Below, one piece after another: positions 38,976 through 47,604 of a stretch of DNA of 64,000 nt (its first letter is position 1; every line of letters starts with the position of its first letter). The notes under the pieces were generated by a model. That model did no database searches and was not told the DNA's origin. It saw only the letters and a program-made list of their open reading frames with translations. The position numbers were made by a program, and so were the translations under genes. This stretch comes from CAVORB01 sp963698495 (lineage in GTDB: Bacteria; Pseudomonadota; Gammaproteobacteria; Chromatiales; Chromatiaceae), in contig CAVORB010000005.1 in NCBI GenBank assembly GCA_963698495.1, forward strand, positions 62,001 to 126,000, read 5' to 3'.

Positions 38976-40076
38976 TCATGCCTGATGGCCTCGATGCAGC
39001 TCCCGCTCCAGGGCCTGGCTGTAACGGGACATGGCGAAACAGAAGGCCCAGAACACCAACCCGGCGAACAGGTAGCCCTCGACCGAATAGCCGAGCCAGT
39101 TGGGGTCGGCAAAGGCCTGCTGGACGATCCCCAGCAGGTCGAACAGCCCGATGATGAGCACCAGGGTCGTGTCCTTGAACAGCGCGATGAAGGTGTTGAC
39201 GATGCCCGGGATCACGAGCCTCAGGACCTGCGGAAGAATGATCAGCGCCATGCCTTTCCAGTAGCCCAGACCGAGCGCCTCGGCGGCCTCGTACTGGCCC
39301 TTGGGCATGGCCTGCAGACCGCCGCGCACGACCTCCGCCATGTAGGCGGATTGGAACAGGACGATGCCGATCATGGCTCGCAGAAGCTTGTCCAGCGTGA
39401 TCCCCTCGGGAAGGAAAAGGGGCAGCATCACCGAGGCCATGAACAGCACGGTGATCAGGGGAACCCCCCGCCAAAGCTCGATATAGGCGACGCATGCGGC
39501 GCGAATCACGGGCATCCGCGATCGTCTGCCAAGGGCCAGCAAGATGCCGAAAGGAAGCGACAGCACCATCCCGACCACGGCCAGCACCAGGGTGAGCATG
39601 AGCCCGCCCCAGCGATGGGTTTCGACCTCGGGCAGCCCGAATACGCCGCCGTGGAAGAGCACGTAGGCCGCAACCGGATAGCCGAAGACGAGGCCGAGCC
39701 CCAGTGCCCCCTTGTGACGGAAGCCCTTGAAAAAGAGGGGGAGCATGAGCACCGCGAGAAGCAGAAGTCCGACGTCAACCCGCCACTGCTGATCCGCGGG
39801 ATAGAAGCCGTACATGAACTGGTTGAATCGGGTCGTGACGAACACCCAGCACGCGCCGCCGCCCGTGCAGTCCTCGCGGCTGATCCCGACCCAGTCCGCG
39901 TCGAGGAAGGCCCAGTGCACGAACGGCGGGACACTCAGCCACAGCAGCCAGAGCGCGAGCAGGGTGAGGACCGTGTTGAAGGGTGAGGAGAAGAGGTTTC
40001 TGCGCAGCCAGCCAAACGGGCCGACTGTCGCCCTCGGCGGGCGCTCGTGACGGACCGCTGTGGAGGGGTTGCCCAT
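38976..40076 (-). CDS. aapM: general amino-acid ABC transporter permease
   Basis: Second permease of the importer, 366 residues, with several membrane helices before the transport core. The conserved EAA loop is EAAEALGLGYWKGMALIILPQVLRL, preceded by ELWRGVPLITVLFMASVMLPLF. Its start (MGNPSTAVRHERP) shares one base with the aapQ stop codon (TGATG), so the two permeases are translationally coupled. The end faces the antiporter gene. Confidence 0.92.
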   Translation of the reverse strand: MGNPSTAVRHERPPRATVGPFGWLRRNLFSSPFNTVLTLLALWLLWLSVPPFVHWAFLDADWVGISREDCTGGGACWVFVTTRFNQFMYGFYPADQQWRVDVGLLLLAVLMLPLFFKGFRHKGALGLGLVFGYPVAAYVLFHGGVFGLPEVETHRWGGLMLTLVLAVVGMVLSLPFGILLALGRRSRMPVIRAACVAYIELWRGVPLITVLFMASVMLPLFLPEGITLDKLLRAMIGIVLFQSAYMAEVVRGGLQAMPKGQYEAAEALGLGYWKGMALIILPQVLRLVIPGIVNTFIALFKDTTLVLIIGLFDLLGIVQQAFADPNWLGYSVEGYLFAGLVFWAFCFAMSRYSQALERELHRGHQA

Positions 40077-41266
40077 CAGCGCTCCACCAAGGCGATACGG
40101 GCGTTGTACCAGTTCATGAGCAGCGAAATGGCCAGGCTTACAGTCAGGTAAACGGCCATGGTCATGGCGATCACCTCCACCGCCTGGCCAGTCTGATTGA
40201 GCGTGGTGCCGGCGAAAACGTTGACGAGGTCCGGGTAGCCGATGGCCGTGGCGAGGGACGAGTTCTTCAGGAGATTCAGATACTGGCTGGTCAGCGGTGG
40301 GATGATCACCCGCAGCGCCTGGGGGATCACGACGAGGCGTAGGATCTGGCCTCGCCGCAGACCGAGGGCGGCCGCGGCCTCGGTCTGACCGGTTGGAATC
40401 GCCAGGATGCCAGCGCGCACGATCTCCGCGATGAAGGCGGCCGTGTAGACCGACAGGGCCACCAGCAGGGCAGTGAATTCCGGGATGACGGCGATGCCGC
40501 CGCGGAAGTTGAAGCCACCGAGGACCGGCAGCTCCCAAGAGACGGGTGAGCCGGCGAGCCAGAAGGCGGCGGTCGGCAGTGCCAGGACGAGCAACAGGCT
40601 GGTGCGCAGCGCCGGAAACTCCCGGCCGGTCAGCTCCCGGCGCCGGCGCGCCCAGCGAGCCAGCATGAACGAAGACAGCAGCGCAACCCCGACTGCCGCC
40701 ACGACCAGCGCGAACCCCTGCTCGAACAGGGGCCGGGGAAGATAGAGCCCGCGCAGGTTGAGGAACAGGCCCTCGCTGACGGCAAGGCTGTCCCGCGGGT
40801 GGGGCAGGGCGCGGAGCACGGCGAAATACCAGAAGAAGATCTGCAGCAGCAGGGGAATATTGCGGAAGATCTCGATATAGGCGGCGGCCAGGCGCGAGAT
40901 CAGCCAATTTCCGGACAGGCGGGCGACGCCGATAAGGAATCCGATGACGGTTGCCAGAACGATGCCCAGAGCGGATACCAACAGCGTGTTGAGCAGCCCG
41001 ACCAGAAAGGTGCGGCCGAAGCTCGAGGTCTCGGAGTAATCGACCAGGGTCTGGATGATGCCGAAACCTGCCTCGTTGGAGAGGAAGGCGAAGCCGGTGC
41101 TGATGCCCCGGCTCTCGAGATTGCTCAGCGTGTTGTGCAGGATGAAGCCGAGAAAGGCGAGCACCGCACCGAGGAACAGCGCCTGGAGCACCAGCGCGCG
41201 CACCTGGGGCCGGTTCCAGGCCGAGCGACCCTGGCCGCCGGCCCTCAACCGCTTCTGCCGGTTCAC
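40076..41266 (-). CDS. aapQ: general amino-acid ABC transporter permease
   Basis: First permease of the importer, 396 residues. Membrane helices alternate with a large insert typical of AapQ. Permease signatures are YIEIFRNIPLLLQIFFWY and the EAA loop EAAAALGLRRGQILRLVVIPQ. The gene follows aapJ by 18 bp and overlaps aapM by one base, as in Rhizobium-type aapJQMP operons. Confidence 0.92.
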   Translation of the reverse strand: MNRQKRLRAGGQGRSAWNRPQVRALVLQALFLGAVLAFLGFILHNTLSNLESRGISTGFAFLSNEAGFGIIQTLVDYSETSSFGRTFLVGLLNTLLVSALGIVLATVIGFLIGVARLSGNWLISRLAAAYIEIFRNIPLLLQIFFWYFAVLRALPHPRDSLAVSEGLFLNLRGLYLPRPLFEQGFALVVAAVGVALLSSFMLARWARRRRELTGREFPALRTSLLLVLALPTAAFWLAGSPVSWELPVLGGFNFRGGIAVIPEFTALLVALSVYTAAFIAEIVRAGILAIPTGQTEAAAALGLRRGQILRLVVIPQALRVIIPPLTSQYLNLLKNSSLATAIGYPDLVNVFAGTTLNQTGQAVEVIAMTMAVYLTVSLAISLLMNWYNARIALVER

Positions 41267-41284
41267 GCCGATCGCGGGCCGGAC

Positions 41285-42301
41285 TCAGCGAATGGGCGGG
41301 GCGTACTGAAGCCCGCCGTCTCTCCACAGGGCGTTCAGCCCCCGCTCGATCTTGAGCGGCGAGCCCCCGCCGACGTTACGCTCGAAGGACTCGCCATAGT
41401 TGCCCACCTGTCTGACGACTTGGTAGGCCCAGTCCTCCGCCAGACCGAGACCCTTGCCGGGGCTGCCCTCCAGCCCGAGCAGGCGCCTGATCTCCGGATT
41501 GGGGCTGGACTTCATCTCCTCGACGTTCGCGGAGGTCACGCCGAGCTCTTCGGCGTTGATCATGGCAAACAGCGTCCAGCGGACGATGTTGAACCAGGCG
41601 TCGTCGCCCTGACGCACGACCGGTCCGAGCGGCTCCTTGGAAATCACGTCCGGCAGGACCACGGCATCTTCGGGCCTCGCGAGCTTGACGCGCAGACCGT
41701 ACAGCTGGGACTGGTCGCTGGTCAGGACGTCGCACCGACCCGCCTCGAAGCCCTTGACCGTCTGGTCGCCAGTGTCGAACACCACTGGCTGGTAAGCCAT
41801 TCCGTGGGTGCGGAAGTAATCCGCCAGGTTGAGCTCGGTAGTGGTGCCCGCCAGTATGCACACCGCCGCTCCGTCGAGCTCCTTGGCGCTCTTGACCCCG
41901 AGCTCCTTGGAGACCAGGAAACCCTGGCCGTCGTAGTAGTTGATCCCGGCGAAGTTGAGGCCGAGGGAGGTATCGCGGGTCAGAGTCCAGGTGGTGTTCC
42001 GCGAGAGCAGATCGACCTCGCCCGACTGGACTGCCGTCAGGCGCTCCTTGGCGGTGAGGGGCGTGTACTTGACCTTGCCCGCGTCCCCCAGTACCGCGGC
42101 GGCGACCGCCCGGCACAGATCTACGTCCAGGCCGGTCCAATTGCCTTTCTCGTCCGCGTGGGAGAAGCCCGGGAGACCGGTGTTGACCCCGCAATGGAGG
42201 AAGCCCTTCTTTTGCACCGAGGCCAGGATGGTGTCGGCGGTGACCGTGGCCGGGGCCAGCATCGAGAGGACGAGGGTTATGGCGGGAAGTGGTTTGCGCA
42301 T
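41285..42301 (-). CDS. aapJ: general L-amino-acid-binding periplasmic protein
   Basis: Solute-binding protein of the importer, 338 residues. A signal peptide (MRKPLPAITLVLSMLAPATV) precedes ILASVQKKGFLHCGVNTGLPGFS, then the family-3 binding fold with GLDVDLCRAVAAAVLGD, SRNTTWTLTRD and DVLTSDQSQLYGLR, all AapJ traits. The ATG at 42301 has GGGAG eight bases upstream; another ATG at 42316 is in frame. It is the first gene of the minus-strand aapJQM operon. Confidence 0.93.
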   Translation of the reverse strand: MRKPLPAITLVLSMLAPATVTADTILASVQKKGFLHCGVNTGLPGFSHADEKGNWTGLDVDLCRAVAAAVLGDAGKVKYTPLTAKERLTAVQSGEVDLLSRNTTWTLTRDTSLGLNFAGINYYDGQGFLVSKELGVKSAKELDGAAVCILAGTTTELNLADYFRTHGMAYQPVVFDTGDQTVKGFEAGRCDVLTSDQSQLYGLRVKLARPEDAVVLPDVISKEPLGPVVRQGDDAWFNIVRWTLFAMINAEELGVTSANVEEMKSSPNPEIRRLLGLEGSPGKGLGLAEDWAYQVVRQVGNYGESFERNVGGGSPLKIERGLNALWRDGGLQYAPPIR

Positions 42302-42660
42302 GTCGTTCGCTCCCATGATCTGACACCTTCGCTTGCCGATTCCGCTGATCGGGGAGACCCCGTCACGGTGGGACGACATCATCATAGTCCAACCGCGGCG
42401 CGGATTTCCCGGTGGTGGCGGTCCCGAGCGACCGTTCCATCGCCGGGAGCGGTCGGGCTGATCTTGGGCGTGACGGCCAATGTTCAGCGCCTTTCCTAGG
42501 AGATTGCCTACGCGTTTCCAGGCGCTCTTCCGATTCACCCAACCACCCGACAAGCCGTAGCCTGGAATCGTCCGAGGAACGGTGATGTTCGGGCGCGCTA
42601 GCCTGGGCGCGGCGCCGGGCTCCCGACGATCGGGTGTTCAGTGAGCAGCGAGGTGTCAGC
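42302..42660. other. 359-bp divergent intergenic region aapJ / STAS gene
   Basis: Contains the start signals of two divergent genes. I could not pick out a convincing promoter pair, operator or coding frame. A long open frame continues from aapJ upstream but has no conserved content. Confidence 0.35.
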
Positions 42661-42954
42661 ATGGCCGTAAACATTTCGTTCACCCCAGACGGGCGACGGT
42701 TGGAGATCTCTTTCGAGGGCAATCTGGACCTGACCGTCTGGCTGGAGGTGTGCAACACCTGCGCGCGCGTGCCACCGAACCTGAAGGCATGCATCGTCGA
42801 CTTGACCCGCGTTGGCCGCGTGTTCGATTCAGGCATGGCGCTGTTGGTCCTGCTCCACCAGCGCCTGCGCGCGGTGGGGGTCATGGTGATCTTCCTGAGC
42901 GACAACGCGGATGTCAGGCAGCGCATCTCGATCATAGCGTCCGCTGGCGGGTGA
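42661..42954 (+). CDS. stand-alone STAS-domain protein
   Basis: A 97-residue protein that is essentially one STAS domain, as in anti-sigma-factor antagonists. The core CIVDLTRVGRVFDSGMALLVLLHQRLR corresponds to the strand-loop-helix that carries the phosphorylatable Ser (here in FDSG). No partner kinase, phosphatase or sigma factor lies nearby, so its pathway is unknown. The ATG is preceded by GCGAGGTG. A GTG at 42634 is an alternative start. Confidence 0.75.
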   Translation: MAVNISFTPDGRRLEISFEGNLDLTVWLEVCNTCARVPPNLKACIVDLTRVGRVFDSGMALLVLLHQRLRAVGVMVIFLSDNADVRQRISIIASAGG

Positions 42955-43245
42955 GGCTGGCCACCCCCTGCCCGGCGGATCAGGCCGGCTGAGCTTGGTG
43001 GCGATGGGTCTCGTCCCTCACCAAGAAAAACGACAACGTTGCCCGCACCTTGAGAACTGCCATCCCTCGCGTTGCCCCGGCGAGGCAGGTTCCCGACGCC
43101 CATCAACTCACCGATCTTCCCGTTCACTCTCTGCAGCTTGTTCCGGCGGCACGGGAGATCTTCCACGGCCGCGTGCGCTCTCTCCCCCTTCCGATCCGCC
43201 AAGCCGGCACCAAGTACAGGTGAAATGTCTCTCACGGAGAGTGCC

Positions 43246-43602
43246 ATGCAGGACAAGCCGAACATCCGAACCGCAATACCGAAGCGCCGTTATCAGGTTG
43301 GCGATTGCTCCGTCACCCTGCTGGGGGAAATCGCCAGTGGCGACGAGCGCGAGTTCCGCTTCATCATGGCTTTCGTGCCGATGGGGCGGCAGGAACCGAG
43401 CCTCTACGTCTGCGCTGAACCAGCCGCTGGCGACGGTTCCGCAGCGGGCAGGTATCAGCTGCGTGTGATCAACGAGGCGATGTCCGAAGTCGTGGACAGA
43501 GATGATCGCTGGGGTGATCTCGACGCCTTCGCCGAGCAGGGTCTGCGGGTCGGTTCCCAGTCTCTGGGATTGCAGCGGGAGCAACCGGTGCGGCTGCTCT
43601 AG
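43246..43602 (+). CDS. conserved protein of unknown function
   Basis: A 118-residue soluble protein starting MQDKPNIRTAIPKRRYQVGD, with a predicted mixed beta/alpha core (TLLGEIASGDEREFRFIMAFVP, ending LGLQREQPVRLL). I recall similar short proteins in Pseudomonas-like genomes, with no known role. The ATG at 43246 is preferred because GGAG lies six bases upstream; 43225 is an alternative. A strong hairpin directly follows the stop. The 291 bp upstream (42955-43245) show no other gene. Confidence 0.65.
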   Translation: MQDKPNIRTAIPKRRYQVGDCSVTLLGEIASGDEREFRFIMAFVPMGRQEPSLYVCAEPAAGDGSAAGRYQLRVINEAMSEVVDRDDRWGDLDAFAEQGLRVGSQSLGLQREQPVRLL

Positions 43603-43608
43603 AGAGAT

Positions 43609-43644
43609 GCTGATCAAATGCCATCCATCCTGGCATTGATCAGC
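43609..43644. terminator. long inverted repeat between convergent genes
   Basis: A 14-bp stem (GCTGATCAAATGCCA against TGGCATTGATCAGC, one bulged A) with a 7-nt loop lies 6 bp after the stop of the upstream gene and before the convergent EVE gene. No T-run follows on either strand, so it would be a transcript-stabilising or factor-assisted terminator rather than a classical intrinsic one. Confidence 0.55.
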
Positions 43645-43702
43645 TCGCTATTCGCGAGGCGCGGCTCCCGATACGGCCCATTTTCAACGGCTTGAACGCG
43701 AT

Positions 43703-44167
43703 TCACTCCAGCGACAGGATGAATGCCCACTGCTCGGACGTGACCGGCATGATCGACAACCGATTGCCCTTGCGCACCAGCGGCATGCCCTGAAGCGGAC
43801 CGTCCGCGTACTGCTTGAGCTCCGCCAGCGGAATATTGCGCTTCAGGTGTCGCACGTAACGGACGTCCACCATGTACCAGCGCGGATTCTCCGGGTCGCT
43901 CTTGGGATCGTAGTACTTCGCCTCAGGATCGAAGGCCGTGTGGTCGGGATATCCCGCTCGCGTGACCTCCATGATGCCGACGACGCCCGGCTCGGCGCAG
44001 TTGGAGTGATAAAAGAAAACCATGTCGCCCACCTGCATCTGGTCGCGCAGCATGTTTCGGGCTTGGTAGTTGCGCACGCCGTCCCACGGCTCGGTCTGCC
44101 CCGGCCGGGCTGCCAGGTGGTCGATACCGAACACATCTGGTTCGGACTTCATCAGCCAGTAGTTCAT
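43703..44167 (-). CDS. EVE-domain protein
   Basis: A 154-residue single EVE domain: MNYWLMKSEPDVFGIDHLA at the start, GVRNYQARNMLRDQMQVGDMVFFYHSN in the middle and PLVRKGNRLSIMPV near the end. EVE domains are PUA-like readers of modified bases (modified cytosines in DNA or RNA). In bacteria they occur as stand-alone housekeeping proteins and in restriction systems. No restriction genes are near, so a housekeeping role is likelier. It lies 27 bp after rsgA on the same strand. Confidence 0.9.
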   Translation of the reverse strand: MNYWLMKSEPDVFGIDHLAARPGQTEPWDGVRNYQARNMLRDQMQVGDMVFFYHSNCAEPGVVGIMEVTRAGYPDHTAFDPEAKYYDPKSDPENPRWYMVDVRYVRHLKRNIPLAELKQYADGPLQGMPLVRKGNRLSIMPVTSEQWAFILSLE

Positions 44168-44194
44168 GTTCGCTCCTCGCGTCTTCGGCGGTTT

Positions 44195-45208
44195 TCATTG
44201 TCCTGACGTGCGCTCGATCGACCCCGCCAGATGACGGAAATTCACGAGCCGCTCGATCTGGATCAGCCCATGCTCCGCCGCCTGCTTCACTGCGCAGCCG
44301 GGCTCCTGGTCATGGCGGCAGTCGGCAAAACGACATTGATCGACAAAGGGTGCGAGCTCGCGGAAGCCCTTCTCGAGCTCGTCGAACCCGATTGCCCCGA
44401 GTCTGAAGCTACGCACGCCGGGGGAATCGATCAGGTTCCCACCGCAGTGGAGGCGGTAGCAGGTCGCCGCGGACGTCGTGTGGCGGCCGAGTCCCGTCGC
44501 CTCGGACAAGCGCCCGATCTGCACCTCCTGGTCCGGCAGCAGGACCTTGACCAGGGATGACTTGCCGACGCCGGATTGCCCCACCAGGATGCTCGTCTGC
44601 CCCTCGAGCAGATCACGAAGGCGCGCCAGCTGCTCCTCATCCCGCAGGCTCATGGGGATGACCGGGTAACCGATGGCGCGGTAGCGGGCCAGGCGCCGCT
44701 CGAGTAGCCGCCGTTCTTGGTCTCCGAGCAGGTCCATCTTGTTGCAGACGATAGCCGCCGCAACGCCCATCAGCTCGGCCGCCACCAGATACTGATCCAT
44801 CAGATACTCGCTCGGTTCGGGCTGCGGTGCCACCACGATCACCATCTGGGTGAGGTTGGCGGCGAGCGGCTTGTCCCGCCCGCTGTAGTCCGGTCGCGAA
44901 AGTACCGATTGACGCGGCAGGATCGCGGTCACGACCCCTTGATGCTGGCCGCTGACCTGCCACACCACGCGATCCCCGCAAACGGGATGGCCGATGTTCT
45001 GGCGCGACAGGCAGTGCCAGACGCGGCCCCCGGCGTCTTCCACCGCCAGATTGGCGCCGTGGCGGACAACCACCGCCCCCTCCTGGGGCGGTTGGGCGTC
45101 GAGGTCCGACAGGACGTTTTGGGTGCGATCCTCCAGGCGCTGTCGGCGGCGATCCTGAATGGTCCTGATGCGCTGGATCTGGCGCTCGGACAGCCGTCGG
45201 CTCCGCAT
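44195..45208 (-). CDS. rsgA: ribosome small subunit-dependent GTPase A
   Basis: Circularly permuted GTPase that tests late 30S assembly. An N-terminal OB fold is followed by G4 NKMD, then the P-loop GQSGVGKSSL and G3 DSPG. The C-terminal zinc finger is CRFADCRHDQEPGCAV. It is 337 residues. The start at 45208 is two bases after the stop of the upstream cytochrome gene. rsgA next to orn is a widely conserved gammaproteobacterial pair. Confidence 0.95.
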   Translation of the reverse strand: MRSRRLSERQIQRIRTIQDRRRQRLEDRTQNVLSDLDAQPPQEGAVVVRHGANLAVEDAGGRVWHCLSRQNIGHPVCGDRVVWQVSGQHQGVVTAILPRQSVLSRPDYSGRDKPLAANLTQMVIVVAPQPEPSEYLMDQYLVAAELMGVAAAIVCNKMDLLGDQERRLLERRLARYRAIGYPVIPMSLRDEEQLARLRDLLEGQTSILVGQSGVGKSSLVKVLLPDQEVQIGRLSEATGLGRHTTSAATCYRLHCGGNLIDSPGVRSFRLGAIGFDELEKGFRELAPFVDQCRFADCRHDQEPGCAVKQAAEHGLIQIERLVNFRHLAGSIERTSGQ

Positions 45209-45210
45209 GC

Positions 45211-45489
45211 TCAGGGTTCGAAGCGGTAGAAACGCTCGTTGAGCAGCTTGGTCACATCCGAGATTTCCTCGTCGAACCACTTGAGCCCAAGCGCCAGCTC
45301 GCAGCGCTGGACCTGACGCTCCAGACCCTGCAGGGAGGTAACCTTGCGATCATCGCGGGTGTAGATCTCGGGGCCGTGGCAGCTGACGCAGTGCTGATCA
45401 TAGAGTGCCTGACCGTGGTCCGCGGGGGCCGCGGCCGCCGGCAGGGAAAAGATCAAGGCCAAGCCGGGGAGGTAGAAGTACTTGCTCAT
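45211..45489 (-). CDS. small periplasmic c-type cytochrome
   Basis: A 92-residue monohaem cytochrome with a signal peptide (SKYFYLPGLALIFSLPAAAA) and the haem motif CVSCH. A later Met (none conserved nearby) is not obvious as the sixth ligand, and the sequence after the haem site is short. It lies just upstream of rsgA in the same orientation and is probably co-transcribed with it. Similar small cytochromes are found near rsgA/orn in related genomes; the electron partner is unknown. Confidence 0.82.
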   Translation of the reverse strand: MSKYFYLPGLALIFSLPAAAAPADHGQALYDQHCVSCHGPEIYTRDDRKVTSLQGLERQVQRCELALGLKWFDEEISDVTKLLNERFYRFEP

Positions 45490-45617
45490 GCTCGATGCTC
45501 CAGGATGTCGGGGGGATTCTAGGGAAAACGCGTGCCGAAAGCACAGATCATTCCATGCCTTCATGGCAATAAATCGGGGTACACTGGGACAAATCCATGG
45601 ACGCGTGATACGACCCG

Positions 45618-46166
45618 ATGCCGAGAGACGACCAGCAACCTCGTTTGGCTCGACCTGGAAATGACTGGTCTCGACCCGTCCCGGGACAGGATCATCGAGA
45701 TCGCAACCCTGAGTCACGGACAGCGACCTGAACGTCGTCGCGGAGGGGCCGGTGATCGCCATCGCGCAGTCGGAGGGGACATTGGCCGCCATGGACGACT
45801 GGAACCGGACCCACCACGGGCAGTCCGGGCTGCTGGAGCGGGTGCGGTCCAGCGATTACGACGAGCGTCTTGCCGAGAGGGAGACACTCGCATTTCTGGA
45901 GCGGCACCTGGACGCCGGCAAGTCGCCCCTTGTGCGGGAACAGCGTCTGTCAGGACCGGCGTTTTCTCGCGGGGTCCATGCCCCGCCTCGAGGCCTTTTT
46001 CCACTACCGCAACCTGGACGTCAGCAGCCTCAAGATCCTCGCCCAGCGCTGGGCCCCCGATGTCGCCGAGTCCTTCCGCAAGAAGTCCGAGCACCGGGCC
46101 TTGGAGGACATCAAGGAGTCCATCGCGGAGCTCCGCCATTATCGCGAGCACCTGTTGCGGGTGTGA
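45618..46166 (+). CDS. orn: oligoribonuclease (three apparent +1 frameshifts)
   Basis: 3'-5' exonuclease of the DEDDh family that clears 2-5-nt RNA and pGpG. NLVWLDLEMTGLDPSRDRIIEIATL is in one frame, VIAIAQSEGTLAAMDDWN in the next, and the C-terminal GNSVCQDRRFLAGSMPRLEA in the third. Extra bases at 45712 (A) and 45932 (G) explain the internal breaks. An extra A at 45624 explains why the ATG at 45618 is out of frame. Removing all three gives 181 residues, the length of E. coli Orn. Divergent from rsgA, as is usual. Orn is generally essential, so sequence errors are likely. Confidence 0.88.
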
Positions 46167-46230
46167 GTCCGGTTTCGGAACGCCAATCGATGTGCGTTTG
46201 GGGCAGAAGATCAACCGGTCGACGCCTCCA

Positions 46231-46287
46231 TGTGATCTTATAATTAAGATTTAATAAGATATTTTAACCGTTTATTTTATAAAAAAT
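46231..46287. other. very AT-rich convergent junction between orn and queG
   Basis: About 14% GC by count over 46231-46300 in a roughly two-thirds GC neighbourhood. It contains a perfect 6-bp palindrome ATCTTA-TAAT-TAAGAT (46235-46250) and long A and T runs. In E. coli this place between orn and queG holds tRNA-Gly genes; none is present here. It could act as a bidirectional terminator region or be the scar of a lost tRNA/integration site. Confidence 0.4.
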
Positions 46288-47436
46288 TTATATTTGATTC
46301 TCCTGATCTCCTCTTCGGCCAACTGTCAGCGCTGATGATGGGTCCTCACGGGCCCCGCCGGATTGACGGGCAAGCGCCCACGCCACGTGCTCCCGGACCA
46401 GCTCGCTCGGGTGGTCTGCACGGTCCCGAAGGGCCTGCCGCACCTCGGGCGAGGCTGGGGCGTTGCCGAGTCCAACCGCCAGGTTGCGCAGCCAGCGGGC
46501 GTGGCCGATGCGCCGGATGGCCGACCCTTCGGTGCGCCGTAGAAACTCGTGCTCGTCCCACCAAAACAGGGAGATCAGGGCTACCGCCTCGAGACCCTGT
46601 CTAGGCAAGAAGTCGGGCTCCGCGCTCATCCGGGCGAAGCGGTTCCAAGGGCAGACGAGCTGGCAGTCGTCGCAGCCGTAGATCCGGTTGCCGATCAGGG
46701 GACGCAGGGGTTCGGGGATGGATCCCTTCAGCTCGATGGTTAGGTAGGAGATGCACAGGCGGGCATCGAGCTCATAGGGGGCGACGATGGCTGCCGTGGG
46801 ACAGACGTCCATGCAGGCGCGGCATCTTCCGCAATGGTCCGCGGTCGGGGCGTCGGAGGGCAAGGTTAGGTCGGTATAGATCTCGCCAAGGAAGAACCAG
46901 GAGCCGGCCCGCGCGTTGATCAGGTTCGTGTGCTTGCCGATCCAGCCGAGCCCTGCCTTCTGCGCCAGGGGCTTCTCCAGCACCGGGGCCGAGTCGACGA
47001 ACACCCGGTACCCGAATTCACCGACCGCCTGCCGGATGCGCCCGGCCAGCCGTTGAAGTCGGCGCCTGAGGACCTTGTGGTAGTCGCGCCCGATCGCATA
47101 GCGCGAGATGAAGGCCGCGCCGGGGTCTTGCAGCACGGCGTCGAAACGCTCGTGGGGCTGGGGCAGATAGTCCAGTCGCACCGAGATCACGCTGCGCGTG
47201 CCGGACACCAGCTCGGCGGGGCGACTGCGCTTCGTCCCGTGACTGGCCATGTATCCCATCTCTCCGTGTCGTCCGAGCCCCAGCCACTCGTCGAGGCGCT
47301 CCTCGTCGGCGCTCAAATCCGTGTCGGCGATACCCACCTGCTGAAAACCCAGCTCGCGGCCCCAGCGCTTGATGCGCTCCGCGAGGAGCGCAGGGTCGAA
47401 GCCCGCCGGATGCCTGGAGGAAGTCGCGCGAGCCAT
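46288..47436 (-). CDS. queG: epoxyqueuosine reductase
   Basis: Cobalamin- and iron-sulfur-dependent enzyme for the last step of queuosine synthesis in tRNA. Two 4Fe-4S motifs are visible, CGRCRACMDVCPTAAI and CDDCQLVCPWNRF. The N-terminal domain has RYAIGRDYHKVLRRRL and DSAPVLEKPLAQKAGLGWIGKH. A HEAT-like C-terminus follows. It is 382 residues from the ATG at 47436 (MARATSSRHPAG). Divergent from nnr, as in E. coli. Confidence 0.94.
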   Translation of the reverse strand: MARATSSRHPAGFDPALLAERIKRWGRELGFQQVGIADTDLSADEERLDEWLGLGRHGEMGYMASHGTKRSRPAELVSGTRSVISVRLDYLPQPHERFDAVLQDPGAAFISRYAIGRDYHKVLRRRLQRLAGRIRQAVGEFGYRVFVDSAPVLEKPLAQKAGLGWIGKHTNLINARAGSWFFLGEIYTDLTLPSDAPTADHCGRCRACMDVCPTAAIVAPYELDARLCISYLTIELKGSIPEPLRPLIGNRIYGCDDCQLVCPWNRFARMSAEPDFLPRQGLEAVALISLFWWDEHEFLRRTEGSAIRRIGHARWLRNLAVGLGNAPASPEVRQALRDRADHPSELVREHVAWALARQSGGAREDPSSALTVGRRGDQENQI

Positions 47437-47604
47437 GGCGGAGTGGGAATGCCTCGTTTCTGCCGGACACTGGTATGCTTTGTGGCGCGGATCGATGCGC
47501 TGGCCAAGGGGTTCGACGTCTCCGATGGATAGCCGAGCGCAAACCTTAACCGACCTTGGCATTCACGCCCAACTTCGGACATGCCGTTCGAGCGGAGGTG
47601 CCGT

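Noticed and set aside
46167..46287. tRNA-Gly genes between orn and queG
   Set aside because: Expected from E. coli order, but the gap is only about 120 bp and AT-rich, with no cloverleaf arms or T-loop.
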